A stretch of DNA of 64,000 bases from Photobacterium profundum (lineage in GTDB: Bacteria; Pseudomonadota; Gammaproteobacteria; Enterobacterales; Vibrionaceae). A program made the translations under genes and the position numbers. Below are positions 35,658 through 44,378 of this stretch, piece after piece (within the stretch, counting starts at the first letter, position 1; each line of letters begins with the position of its first letter). A model generated the notes under the pieces. It was not told the DNA's origin, searched no databases, and saw only the letters and a program-made list of their open reading frames with translations. The stretch is taken from the NCBI RefSeq assembly GCF_003026285.1, contig NZ_PYOD01000002.1:930001-994000 (forward strand), read 5' to 3'.

Positions 35658-35673
35658 CCGCAAGCGTTTGCGC
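35658..35673 (+). promoter_or_regulatory. PurR operator upstream of the 5'-nucleotidase gene
   Basis: CCGCAAGCGTTTGCGC matches the PurR consensus ACGCAAACGTTTNCNT and is nearly a perfect palindrome centred on CG. It lies about 95 bases before the ATG. PurR represses purine synthesis and salvage genes when hypoxanthine or guanine is plentiful, which suits an enzyme releasing nucleosides. Confidence 0.8.
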
Positions 35674-35702
35674 GGTAAAACAATATTGGCTATAGTGCCT
35701 GC

Positions 35703-35726
35703 GCCTCGCTGCTGCGGGGCATTTTT
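35703..35726 (+). terminator. Terminator-like hairpin in the nucleotidase leader
   Basis: Stem GCCTCGC/GCGGGGC (one G-T pair) with loop TGCT and a following ATTTTT lies between the PurR box and the start codon. It could act as an attenuator. Confidence 0.5.
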
Positions 35727-35765
35727 GTATATAAATCTTCTCAAACCGATTAAAAAGGAAAGTGA

Positions 35766-37748
35766 ATGACGTTTTTCAAGCCACTAACAGCATTATCTGT
35801 TGCCTTGATTCTTGCTGGCTGCTCACAAAGCTCTCAACCTGACGCTGTATTTAATTTAACAGTGGCACATATTAACGATACTCACTCTAACTTTGATCCT
35901 GTTAAATCGAGTTTTGAAGCGAACGGCGATAAAGTTTATAACGAGTTCGGTGGATACCCGCGCTTACTTACGATGGCTGATGAATACCAGCAAGATGCGA
36001 AGCAAAAAAATGACAGCTTCTTGTTCTTACATGGTGGTGATGCGTGGCAGGGCAGCGCTTACTTTAAGCTAAACCAAGGCGCGATGAATGCTGAATTGCT
36101 AAGTAAAATGGGCATTGATGCAATGGCATTGGGTAACCATGAATTTGATTTGAATAACAAGAAATTGAATGAATTCATTGGCAGTATTAATTTTCCTGTT
36201 TTAGCGGCAAACATTGATGCTAGCAAAGATGCCGATCTAAAAGATCAAACTAACCTACGTCCATTTATGGTTTACGCATTTGATGGTAATCAGAAAACCG
36301 TTGTTGATGATCTAGATAATTTACCAACTGATAAAGATCTAGTCGCGGTATTCGGTATTGCACTCGATGATATGCCAAACCTTGCGCCCAATACGGGTGA
36401 TGTGCAGTTCTTTGATATGGTTGAATCGGCGCAGACTACCGTTGATATGTTAAAAGCTAAAGGTATTAATAATATCGTTGCTGTAACACATATTGGTAAT
36501 TCAGTTGATGTCGATATCGCGTCAAAAGTGAATGGTATCGATCTGATTGTTGGTGGTCACTCACATACATTATTAGGCGATTTTACCAACTTAGGCATGA
36601 ACAATGACGGTATCTATGCGCAATTGGTGAAAAACCCAAATGGTGTAGGTCAAACGTGTGTTGTTCAGGCGGGTCAATATGCGCAAGCGATTGGTCGTCT
36701 ACAAGTCGGTTTTAATCAGCAAGGTGATGTCGTTAACTGTAATGGTAAGAATACATTATTAAGCAATGATGAATTTTATACTCAGCCAGCACGTCAAACG
36801 AGTGAAAAGTTTGACGCAGCAGCTACACAACGTGTTGTTGAGTTTATTGAGCAAGAAGATAACATCGAAATTACGGATGAAGATGCAAACATGCGTAATT
36901 TAATCAATGTTAAATATAAGCCAGCGGTTGATAAAGCATACGGAAAAACAATCGCGCAAGTGCCTGTTGAGTTGATTCATGAGCGTCGTCCTGGCGATCG
37001 TGGTACCGACAAACACGGTTCAGATGTTGCACCTTTAATTGCGGAAGGTCAGTACTATTGGGCGAATACAGCAGCAGTACAAAAAGTGACTGGCATGAAG
37101 GTGGATTTTGCACTGATTGGTGCTGGTGGCATTAGAACAAACATTGAAGCGGGAGAATACCGTGAAGGTAATGTGTCGTTAGAAATGCTGCCATTTTCTA
37201 ACTTTATGTCGGTACTGCCCGTTAAAGGTAGTGCGATTAAAGCATTAATCGACAGTACAGTAACCGCGACCTTACCTGAAGGTTCACATGCGGGTAAGTT
37301 CCCTTATGGCGGTCATATTCGTTACAGCTTTACTGAAACGAAAGCGCAAGAAGCGGGTAAACTTGATGCTGTTGAAATAATGACAGGTACAGAAGCAAAT
37401 CCAGTATGGACGAAAATTGAAAACAACAAGGTGTACAACATTGCGCTGAATAATTACAACGCAACGGGTAACGATGGTTGGACACCACTGTATGAAGCAC
37501 AGAAGAATAACTCGGATCGTGTTGATTTAGCTTACGTTGATGGTAAGTTAACGGGCTTTGATGTGAAAAATATCGCGAAGGTCGGCGATAAATACAAAGT
37601 CAATTACCAAGGTGCTGCGCCTAATTGTAAAGCGGCAAACACCGTGTGTAATACAGATGCTCAAGCGATGATTGATTACATTGCGGCAGAGCGTCAAACC
37701 GTTACGCCATTAGGCTACGAAGTGGTTACATTTAATCGCGCACAATAA
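35766..37748 (+). CDS. Lipoprotein 5'-nucleotidase / NAD nucleotidase (UshA/NadN family)
   Basis: A 660-residue protein with a lipoprotein signal (ALSVALILAGC, predicted acylated C19). An N-terminal metallophosphatase domain follows (HINDTHSNF, GGDAWQG, GNHEFD, THIG, GGHSHTLLGD), then a C-terminal 5'-nucleotidase domain (GGIRTNIEAGEYREGNVSLEMLPF, and ALNNYNATGNDGW for base stacking). Such enzymes hydrolyse extracellular nucleotides, and some NAD, in the periplasm. AAGGA lies 7 bases before the ATG. The PurR box upstream indicates regulation by purine status. NadN and UshA-type activities cannot be separated by eye. Confidence 0.9.
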   Translation: MTFFKPLTALSVALILAGCSQSSQPDAVFNLTVAHINDTHSNFDPVKSSFEANGDKVYNEFGGYPRLLTMADEYQQDAKQKNDSFLFLHGGDAWQGSAYFKLNQGAMNAELLSKMGIDAMALGNHEFDLNNKKLNEFIGSINFPVLAANIDASKDADLKDQTNLRPFMVYAFDGNQKTVVDDLDNLPTDKDLVAVFGIALDDMPNLAPNTGDVQFFDMVESAQTTVDMLKAKGINNIVAVTHIGNSVDVDIASKVNGIDLIVGGHSHTLLGDFTNLGMNNDGIYAQLVKNPNGVGQTCVVQAGQYAQAIGRLQVGFNQQGDVVNCNGKNTLLSNDEFYTQPARQTSEKFDAAATQRVVEFIEQEDNIEITDEDANMRNLINVKYKPAVDKAYGKTIAQVPVELIHERRPGDRGTDKHGSDVAPLIAEGQYYWANTAAVQKVTGMKVDFALIGAGGIRTNIEAGEYREGNVSLEMLPFSNFMSVLPVKGSAIKALIDSTVTATLPEGSHAGKFPYGGHIRYSFTETKAQEAGKLDAVEIMTGTEANPVWTKIENNKVYNIALNNYNATGNDGWTPLYEAQKNNSDRVDLAYVDGKLTGFDVKNIAKVGDKYKVNYQGAAPNCKAANTVCNTDAQAMIDYIAAERQTVTPLGYEVVTFNRAQ

Positions 37749-37802
37749 TCGGTTCTACATGTTGTTTTAGTCTTGTTTAATACAGACAGTGTAACGCTAT
37801 TT

Positions 37803-37830
37803 AAGGCCATCAATGATGATGGCCTTTTTT
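37803..37830. terminator. Bidirectional terminator after the nucleotidase gene
   Basis: Perfect stem AAGGCCATC/GATGGCCTT with loop AATGAT and a trailing TTTTTT. It lies between convergent nucleotidase and LysR genes. Confidence 0.88.
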
Positions 37831-37837
37831 GATCGTA

Positions 37838-38758
37838 TCAGTTAATGCTATCTGTTGGGATCATTTGCGACAATTGCTGCTGAAGCCAGCGAATGAATGC
37901 GGTGTGTTGTAAATCATCGGTATGGCGCTCTTTGTATACCACGTAATCATGGTGGGAAGGAATAAAACCGAAAGGAGCAATAAGCGCCCCACGCGCTAAA
38001 TCATCTTTCACTAAAGGGTATGACCCTATAGCGATGCCTAATCCGTCGATAGCGGCTTGTAAGCAGAAGTAGAAATGATCAAAATGACGATGTTGCCCAT
38101 CTAACAGTACCGTTTGTTTTGCGTCTGTTGCCCATGTTTTCCAAGCAGTTGCCCGAGTATGTGTATGCAGCAGCCGCAGGGGTGAAGCTTTCAAGGAAGC
38201 ATTTTCATTTGGTTCGCTAGGGCAAACTGTTTGCCAATATTCCGGTGAACAGACGGGGCCGACCCATTCTTCCACTAAATGTACTTTGTCATAATCTTGA
38301 TCAAGAGCGAAATCGTCACGGCGAATTGCGAGTGAAAAACCCGCTCGTTGTAGATTCACAGGTCCGCCTGCGGTTGATAGACGTACATCAATGTCGGGAT
38401 GCTGATCTTGAAAGTCGACTAAACGGGGCATAAGCCAACGCATGGTCAGTGTTGGTTCACAAGACACATCAATGGCTGTATGTGACGACGTCATGACTTT
38501 ATCTATACCTGCCTGTAGCGTTCGAAAAGCATCTTGGGTGTAGTGTGCCAAGGTTTCACCATCTGATGTAAGGCTTACATGCCGTCCATGACGAACGAAT
38601 AGTGGCTTACCTACATAGTCTTCCAATACTTTAATTTGTTTACTGATGGCACCGTGAGTCAGGCACAACTTCGTAGCTGCTTCTGTAAAGCTTCTTGAAG
38701 TGGCAGCAATATGAAAAATTTGAAACGCTTTTAAATGTCTCATGTGAATTAAACTCAC
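37838..38758 (-). CDS. LysR-family regulator, GcvA-like
   Basis: A 306-residue LysR protein with winged helix MRHLKAFQIFHIAATSRSFTEAA followed by LCLTHGAISKQIKVLE (to about 60), then a substrate-binding domain (about 90-300). The combination LTHGAISKQIK and the GFSLAIRR region fits the GcvA/AmpR subgroup. It is divergent from a LysE-type exporter gene across about 80 bases and probably activates it. Confidence 0.9.
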   Translation of the reverse strand: MSLIHMRHLKAFQIFHIAATSRSFTEAATKLCLTHGAISKQIKVLEDYVGKPLFVRHGRHVSLTSDGETLAHYTQDAFRTLQAGIDKVMTSSHTAIDVSCEPTLTMRWLMPRLVDFQDQHPDIDVRLSTAGGPVNLQRAGFSLAIRRDDFALDQDYDKVHLVEEWVGPVCSPEYWQTVCPSEPNENASLKASPLRLLHTHTRATAWKTWATDAKQTVLLDGQHRHFDHFYFCLQAAIDGLGIAIGSYPLVKDDLARGALIAPFGFIPSHHDYVVYKERHTDDLQHTAFIRWLQQQLSQMIPTDSIN

Positions 38759-38838
38759 AGCTAAAGTGACTTTTATTCGATTTTAGCGAGTGACGAAGTT
38801 ACCTACAATAGCTACATGTTGTTTTGAAGGAGTGAGCA

Positions 38839-39447
38839 ATGGAAATTGTAGGTTTATTGTTATTGGGTATCTTAATCGTTATAAGTCCTGGGGCTGATTT
38901 TGTTTTAGTGGTAAAAAACAGTTTAGCTAATGGTCGTCGTGCTGGCTTATTAACAGCGTGTGGTATTAGTACTGCTATTGGTATACATGTCGGTTATTCA
39001 ATGCTGGGAATCGGTTACTTAATCTCACAGAATGAGGTTTTATTTTCACTGGTTAAATATGCAGGCGCGGGGTATCTGTTCTATTTGGGAATTACTGCAT
39101 TGTTTGCCCGTAAATCTGTGGTGTTAGAGAAAGGACATACGACGGATCTGTCTAGTGCTGCGTATTGGCGACAAGGCTTTTTCTGTAATTTGTTTAACCC
39201 TAAAACGATGTTGTTCTTCATAAGCTTATTCAGCCAAATTATTACTGCTGAAGGCAGTAGCCCTGTGTTGGCAGTATTGTATGGTGGGTATCTTGCACTA
39301 CTTCACTGTCTATGGTTTGGTCTTGTGGCTTATGCTTTATCTGCACCTGCATTTGAAGGTTATGTGAATCAGTGGAAACAACGAATTCAACAATTATGTG
39401 GTGTAGGACTAATGGGATTAAGCGTGGCATTGGTATTAAAAAGTTAG
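38839..39447 (+). CDS. LysE/RhtB-family amino acid exporter
   Basis: A 202-residue membrane protein with about six helices. The motif SPGADFVLVVKNSLANGRRAGLLTACGISTA (split here by the usual helix 1-2 loop) and the following GAGYLFYLGITAL and FNPKTMLFFISLF patches are diagnostic for LysE/RhtB exporters. The substrate is probably a neutral amino acid or a related compound. GAAGGAG lies 7-8 bases before the ATG. It is divergent from the LysR gene. Confidence 0.9.
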   Translation: MEIVGLLLLGILIVISPGADFVLVVKNSLANGRRAGLLTACGISTAIGIHVGYSMLGIGYLISQNEVLFSLVKYAGAGYLFYLGITALFARKSVVLEKGHTTDLSSAAYWRQGFFCNLFNPKTMLFFISLFSQIITAEGSSPVLAVLYGGYLALLHCLWFGLVAYALSAPAFEGYVNQWKQRIQQLCGVGLMGLSVALVLKS

Positions 39448-39564
39448 GGTTATTTAAATATGATGTAATGGGCTGCCGCACGATCTGTAGGCTTAAAAAC
39501 AGCGGTTAGCTCACAATTTTCGGTTGTTCGCTTATCTATATGAAAAAACATGCTTAATTACAAG

Positions 39565-39589
39565 AGGGGTGTATTTGTGCCCCTTTTTT
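39565..39589 (+). terminator. Rho-independent terminator after the LysE-type gene
   Basis: Stem AGGGG/CCCCT with a 10-base loop followed by TTTTT. Confidence 0.7.
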
Positions 39590-39699
39590 CTGCGGTACCT
39601 CTCATCTTTCCTCTTTGGTTGCAAAATTGTTATTTTTTGTGTCAATTAGTCCTGTTCATTTTATCAATATTACGACCATAATTTAACGTGGTATTAACA

Positions 39700-39715
39700 T
39701 TTGATTTTAATCACA
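39700..39715 (+). promoter_or_regulatory. Candidate CRP site upstream of dctP
   Basis: TTTGATTTTAATCACA matches TGTGA-N6-TCACA at nine of ten positions. It lies about 130 bases before the dctP start; catabolite control of C4-dicarboxylate uptake would fit. Confidence 0.45.
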
Positions 39716-39843
39716 TGATGCATTAGTCAATTCGACAAGGTGAATACAATACCATTTATCGTTTGTCTAAGCATTGTTCAGGACATCCCACTTTCATAAC
39801 AATAAAAAGTAGTGGGTTTATTTAAGGATAAGAGGACAGTGAA

Positions 39844-40830
39844 ATGAAGCATTTAAAGACAACCCTTACAGCATTAACACTTGCTTTTGGCGTAGCGGGA
39901 TTTGCACATGCTGCACCTATCGAAATCAAGTTCTCGCACGTTGTGGCAGAAAATACACCCAAAGGACAAATGGCGATTAAGTTTCAGCAATTAATTGCCG
40001 AGCGTATGCCAGATAAAGTCGAAGTTAAGGTGTATCCAAATTCACAGCTTTTTGGTGATAACAAAGTGCTAGAAGCTATGATTTTGGGTGACGTTGAAAT
40101 GGCTGCACCATCGGTATCAAAGTTTAATAAATACACCAAGAAACTACAGATCTTTGATTTGCCTTTCTTGTTTAAAGATATGGATGCGGTCGATCGTTTC
40201 CAGCAAAGTGATTCAGGGCAAGAACTACTGAATTCATTAAAGAAAAAAGGCTATGTTGGATTAGGTTATTTACATAATGGCATGAAACAAATTTCGGCAA
40301 GTAGTCCGTTACAAGTACCTGCAGATGCAAAAGGTAAGAAGTTCCGTATTATGAGTTCAGATGTATTAGCCGCCCAGTTTGAAGCGCTTGATGCAGTTCC
40401 TTTGAAAAAACCATTTTCTGAAGTATTTACGCTACTACAAACCAAAGCCATTGATGGGCAAGAGAATACATGGTCTAACATTTATTCGAAAAAATTCTTC
40501 GAAGTTCAGCCTTATATTACTCAGTCAGATCATGGGGTATTGGATTACTTAGTGGTGACTTCAACGGAATTCTGGATGGGATTACCTGATGATGTACGCG
40601 CTGATGTGAAAACTGCGCTTAATGAAGCCATTGTTTACGGTAACAAAGTCGCTAACGATAAAGCCATGGCAGATAAGCAGGCGATCATCGATTCAGGGCG
40701 AAGCAAAGTCATCGTATTGTCTGATGACGATCGTCAGCAATGGATAGAATCAATGAAGCCGGTATGGAAGCAGTTTGAGAAAGAGATAGGTCCCGAGCTG
40801 ATTCAAGCAGCCGTTGCCTCAAACCAGTAA
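39844..40830 (+). CDS. dctP: TRAP transporter binding protein DctP
   Basis: A 328-residue periplasmic protein with signal MKHLKTTLTALTLAFGVAGF cleaved after AHA. The mature part has IKFSHVVAENTPKGQMA and YPNSQLFGDNKVLEAM, and ends with the long helix typical of DctP proteins (RIMSSDVLAAQFEALDA and AIDGQENTWSNIY are ligand-site regions). It resembles Vibrionaceae C4-dicarboxylate (succinate, fumarate, malate) binding proteins. First gene of dctPQM. Confidence 0.9.
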   Translation: MKHLKTTLTALTLAFGVAGFAHAAPIEIKFSHVVAENTPKGQMAIKFQQLIAERMPDKVEVKVYPNSQLFGDNKVLEAMILGDVEMAAPSVSKFNKYTKKLQIFDLPFLFKDMDAVDRFQQSDSGQELLNSLKKKGYVGLGYLHNGMKQISASSPLQVPADAKGKKFRIMSSDVLAAQFEALDAVPLKKPFSEVFTLLQTKAIDGQENTWSNIYSKKFFEVQPYITQSDHGVLDYLVVTSTEFWMGLPDDVRADVKTALNEAIVYGNKVANDKAMADKQAIIDSGRSKVIVLSDDDRQQWIESMKPVWKQFEKEIGPELIQAAVASNQ

Positions 40831-40887
40831 TACCGTTGTGAAAGATGCCAGAGCTTGCTTTGGCATCTTTGCATTAGGAGCAAGGGA

Positions 40888-41448
40888 ATGATTAAGTTTC
40901 TTCATAAGTTCGAAGAATCAGCAATTGGATTATTATTAGTCGCGACAACATTGTTGGTATTTATCGAAGTTGTTTTACGGTTTGTTTTTAATACTGGTTT
41001 GTTGTGGGCACAAGAGTTAACCCTTTATATGTCGGCGTGGATGGTATTAATGGGAGCCTCTTGGGGGATTCGAGAAGGTGCACACATCGGTGTCGATGCC
41101 TTTGTAAAAAAGCTGCCTGAATCAAGTCAAAAAATCGTTACGTTAATTGCACTGGCAATGTGCCTAGCGTATTGCGGTATGTTTCTTTATGGCAGTTGGA
41201 TTTATCTGAGTAAGATGCATTTGATTGGCATCGAGATGGAAGATTTTGCCATTGAAAAATGGAAAGCAATGAGTTGTTTAGTGTTGGGTTTTTTATTGCT
41301 GACATTACGTATTGTTGTTCTAGCGATTCAAGTGATTAAAGGTGAGCGGCTTGGTTTTGGCTTTGCTGATGAAGCCAAAGAGAGCATGCACCTCGCTGAA
41401 GGTAATGATCAAACGGAATTACCTCCAAGCAACAAGGAAGGGCAGTAG
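40888..41448 (+). CDS. dctQ: TRAP transporter small permease DctQ
   Basis: A 186-residue protein with four transmembrane helices, including the WAQELTLYMSAWMVLMGASWGIREGAH patch (split by a helix) that marks DctQ. The ATG at 40888 is chosen because AGGAG precedes it; the frame is open to 40855. It ends two bases before dctM. Confidence 0.88.
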   Translation: MIKFLHKFEESAIGLLLVATTLLVFIEVVLRFVFNTGLLWAQELTLYMSAWMVLMGASWGIREGAHIGVDAFVKKLPESSQKIVTLIALAMCLAYCGMFLYGSWIYLSKMHLIGIEMEDFAIEKWKAMSCLVLGFLLLTLRIVVLAIQVIKGERLGFGFADEAKESMHLAEGNDQTELPPSNKEGQ

Positions 41449-41450
41449 TT

Positions 41451-42854
41451 ATGACTATTTTTGCATTATTCGGCTTACTTTTTTTCTGTATGTTTATTGG
41501 TATGCCCATCGCGATTGCGCTCGGGTTATCAAGTGTCGCAACCATCCTGTTATTCTCGAATGATTCATTGGCCTCTATTGCCTTAAAGTTATTTGAAGCA
41601 ACTAGCGAACATTACACCTTATTAGCCATTCCATTTTTCATTTTATCTTCTGCTTTTCTATCAACAGGGGGAGTTGCCAAACGATTAATAAATTTTGCCA
41701 TTGATGCTGTCGGCCATATTCGTGGCGGTCTTGCAATGGCATCGGTGATGGCATGTATGTTGTTTGCGGCGGTGTCGGGGTCTTCTCCTGCGACGGTTGC
41801 GGCAATTGGCTCGATTGTTATCGTTGGTATGGTGAAGGCTGGTTACCCGAAAAGTTTTGCGGCAGGTGTGATTGCGAATGCGGGTACATTAGGAATTTTG
41901 ATCCCTCCTTCTATTGTTATGTTGGTTTATGCGGCAGCAACCGAAGTGTCGGCATCCCGTATGTTCATGGCAGGTTTTATTCCCGGCTTAATGATGGGAG
42001 GCATCTTGATGATTGCCATTTACATCGTTGCCCGTATAAAAGGATTGCCATCACAACCGTTTCCAGGTTTTAGTTCATTGCTTATTTCGGGGCTGAAAGC
42101 GCTTGGCGGTTTAATGCTCATCGTGATTGTATTGGGGTCTATTTATGGTGGTATCGCAAGCCCAACTGAAGCGGCATCTGTTGCTGCGGTATATGCATGG
42201 TGTGTGAGTGTTTGGGGTTACCGCGATATTGGTCCGTTGAAAGGCGTACCATGGCGATATGAACATGAACATGTTGTAAAAGCAATCGTGCGCAATACCG
42301 CCAGCTTTCCATTGGCATTAATCCGCTCGTTTACCGATAAAGAAGTCAGCCACGTTGTGAAAGATGCGGCGAAAGTCAGTATTATGCTGTTGTTCATTAT
42401 TGCTAATGCAATGCTGTTTGCACATGTGCTTACAACCGAACGTATTCCACATATGATCGCCGAAACTATTGTGAGTATGGGTCTACCTGCTTGGGGATTC
42501 TTAATTGTCGTGAATATCTTGCTGCTTATCGCAGGTAACTTCATGGAGCCCTCGGCAATATTACTAATAATGGCGCCAATATTGTTTCCTATTGCAGTTC
42601 AACTTGGTATTGATCCTATTCATTTAGGTATCATTATGGTGGTCAATATGGAAATAGGCATGCTAACCCCGCCTGTTGGGCTTAATCTATTCGTGACGGC
42701 TGGAATAACAGGAGAAAGCATGGGGTGGGCAATTCGTGCTGCATTGCCATGGCTTGGCTTATTATTAATCTTCTTAATGTTGATTACTTATATTCCTCAG
42801 ATCTCATTATTTCTACCGGAATATATTGATAGCCTTCGGGTACCAATAAAGTAG
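41451..42854 (+). CDS. dctM: TRAP transporter large permease DctM
   Basis: A 467-residue protein with about 12-13 helices and conserved motifs: GMPIAIALGLSS, AVSGSSPATVAAIGSI, GTLGILIPPSIVMLVYA, and near the end NMEIGMLTPPVGLNLFV. A charged loop of about 40 residues (YEHEHVVKAIVRNTASF region) is longer than in compact DctM proteins. The 3' end has a rearranged copy about 2 kb downstream. Confidence 0.92.
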   Translation: MTIFALFGLLFFCMFIGMPIAIALGLSSVATILLFSNDSLASIALKLFEATSEHYTLLAIPFFILSSAFLSTGGVAKRLINFAIDAVGHIRGGLAMASVMACMLFAAVSGSSPATVAAIGSIVIVGMVKAGYPKSFAAGVIANAGTLGILIPPSIVMLVYAAATEVSASRMFMAGFIPGLMMGGILMIAIYIVARIKGLPSQPFPGFSSLLISGLKALGGLMLIVIVLGSIYGGIASPTEAASVAAVYAWCVSVWGYRDIGPLKGVPWRYEHEHVVKAIVRNTASFPLALIRSFTDKEVSHVVKDAAKVSIMLLFIIANAMLFAHVLTTERIPHMIAETIVSMGLPAWGFLIVVNILLLIAGNFMEPSAILLIMAPILFPIAVQLGIDPIHLGIIMVVNMEIGMLTPPVGLNLFVTAGITGESMGWAIRAALPWLGLLLIFLMLITYIPQISLFLPEYIDSLRVPIK

Positions 42855-42890
42855 CTAGACTGAAGCTGTTGAAAAAATATTGATGGCTTT

Positions 42891-42922
42891 AAGGGGCGGC
42901 TGCATATTGTTGCTGCCCTTTT
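42891..42922 (+). terminator. Terminator of dctPQM
   Basis: Stem AAGGG-GCGGC pairing with GCTGCCCTT with one bulge, then TTTT, 37 bases past the dctM stop. Confidence 0.65.
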
Positions 42923-42926
42923 GGGT

Positions 42927-42965
42927 TATATACCCAAGTCATTCTTCTTCTAGATGCGCCGCTGT
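42927..42965 (+). repeat. Degenerate copy of the TATACCCAAG repeat
   Basis: Begins TTATATACCCAAG like the intact inverted repeat at 48299-48350 and continues to a TTCTAGATGC segment resembling its CTCAAGATGC part. The right half is poorly preserved (CTCAACTTGGATA). Confidence 0.5.
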
Positions 42966-43159
42966 TATGTTCTCAACTTGGATAGTATGTAGGAAGATAA
43001 TAATGAACTGATTGCAGTATGACTTAGAAAGGGAGTGACGATTAGTGAATCTAATGGCCAAAAATTGGAAGTTGTGGGTGTTGATAATGATTATAACCCA
43101 CGACTCTGGTTTGCGACAAAACCTAGAAAAGGCTTCATCATTCTATCTGCAACTTGAAA

Positions 43160-44011
43160 CTATTTAACGGTTAGTAACCTCTTCCTGGCGCTTTTGTAAA
43201 GCTTATTTAAAACCTTCTTGGGGTTTGATAAATTCCATCTCAACCACGCTATGATTATTATTCTCTTTCTTGATTTGGTATTCTTACCTGTAGGGTTTCT
43301 TTTCATATACGAGTAATATCGTTCAGTAGATTTTCTTTCCCTCATTGCTTGATAAAACTCTTCAGCAACTATGTGATTACCAATGAAATCTCTAATTAGA
43401 AGTGACAAATACCCACATGCTGATACTGATTCTATCCCCCGATGTCCAACGCCATATGTGTGAAGTTCACTTGCTGGTTGTAGTGATAATGCTTGCTTTT
43501 TGTCATTTGCACAGAATGGGTCATAAACAACGGTTATATGCATGCTATGCTCTGGCAGCGTCACGCTATAAAGGGTAGGGGAGAATAGTAGCGCCCTGTC
43601 TATCATCAAATGGTGAGACAGTAGCAATGCACCACAGGCGCCCATACTCACGGCATAAGCTAATCGCTCTTTATGGTGTTGAAACATAAAAGAGTTAGAT
43701 TTTGCCCACTCAAGGAGCTCTATTTCTTCATATTTGTGATCCGCAGATATTGGGTTGAATGAAACAACGTTAACTCCTCGTGATGATAAGTATTTAAACC
43801 CCCAAGGAAGCTCGCCGTTATCCACTTCATAGTGTGTTAGTACTGTACCGGCTGGAGCAAATGCAAATACAATGGGACCATTGTCAATTATGGCACCTTG
43901 TATTAAAGTGTTTTTTACTGTTATCCTAAATTCTCGATTATTTTCCATCCGTGCTCTATTAGAAACTTCTAGAGATAACTGCTTTTGTTCTGTTCTATTT
44001 TTCTTATTCAT
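43160..44011 (-). CDS. Uncharacterised alpha/beta-hydrolase-like protein
   Basis: A 283-residue protein. FAFAPAGT (about 50-57) recalls the oxyanion region, AVSMGACG (120-127) a degenerate GxSxG elbow with candidate S122, VVYDPFCAND (161-170) a candidate Asp, and VGHRG (188-192) a candidate His. Together they suggest an alpha/beta-hydrolase fold. The last 60 residues are strongly basic (KNTKSRKRIIIIAWLRW, KSARKRLL) and the first 35 are polar. No signal peptide. The family and substrate are not recognised. It sits between the real dctM and a decayed dctM copy, which suggests acquisition in a rearrangement. Confidence 0.6.
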   Translation of the reverse strand: MNKKNRTEQKQLSLEVSNRARMENNREFRITVKNTLIQGAIIDNGPIVFAFAPAGTVLTHYEVDNGELPWGFKYLSSRGVNVVSFNPISADHKYEEIELLEWAKSNSFMFQHHKERLAYAVSMGACGALLLSHHLMIDRALLFSPTLYSVTLPEHSMHITVVYDPFCANDKKQALSLQPASELHTYGVGHRGIESVSACGYLSLLIRDFIGNHIVAEEFYQAMRERKSTERYYSYMKRNPTGKNTKSRKRIIIIAWLRWNLSNPKKVLNKLYKSARKRLLTVK

Positions 44012-44098
44012 CTATCTAAATCCAGTATTTTTACAGACGTTATGGTAAATAGGTCTTACTTGTTCATTGATACGATAATGTTAATCCACTAATGCTAG

Positions 44099-44322
44099 TC
44101 GGTGGTTGTTTGTTTGGAGTCACAATAAATTCTATAGATAATGAATATGTTCACGATAATAAATGATATCTTTATCATTGTACCGCCGTTCTACTTTAGA
44201 AATAAGCTTTTTAGTCAATAAAATGACATGTTGAGTGCATATGAATACCTTGGGCTTTGATTAGTCCCTAGCTTGTTACTGATGTTCCAAAGATATTTAA
44301 ATTTCACAGCTATCCTTGAGTG
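44099..44322 (-). pseudogene. Decayed partial copy of the ygjV-like gene
   Basis: Base-by-base similarity to the 3' half of the gene at 48356-48862 is plain: GTTCACGATAATAAA, CATTGTACCGCC versus CATTGTGCCGCC, and GCATATGAATACCT are shared in the same order. An internal segment is shortened and stop codons break the frame. The intact copy lies 4 kb away. Confidence 0.75.
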
Positions 44323-44378
44323 CTTTAAGTTATTGAAAGTTAAGGTGTTGTTCTTTATTTCTGGTTGTTTTTATTGGC

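Larger units (their letters stand above)
35439..35765. other. Divergent promoter region between the barrel and nucleotidase genes
   Basis: 327 bases without a gene. The left half is AT-rich. The right half holds the PurR box and the terminator-like hairpin described separately. Confidence 0.6.
39448..39843. other. Gap of about 400 bases upstream of dctP
   Basis: Contains the LysE-gene terminator on the left and a CRP-like palindrome on the right. No gene and no -24/-12 promoter were found; DctD/sigma-54 control, common for dct genes elsewhere, is therefore not supported here. Confidence 0.55.
42855..43159. other. Gap of about 300 bases after dctM with terminator and repeat
   Basis: It holds the dctM terminator, a degenerate copy of the TATACCCAAG repeat (42927-42965), and a 40-codon open frame (about 43033-43157) reading KLEVVGVDNDYNPRLWF. 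This frame looks protein-like but has no convincing start; it may be a gene relic. Confidence 0.5.

Noticed and set aside
43033..43157. 40-codon frame reading protein-like residues (KLEVVGVDNDYNPRLWF)
   Set aside because: No usable start or ribosome-binding site and no recognised family. Noted as a possible relic within the gap entry only.
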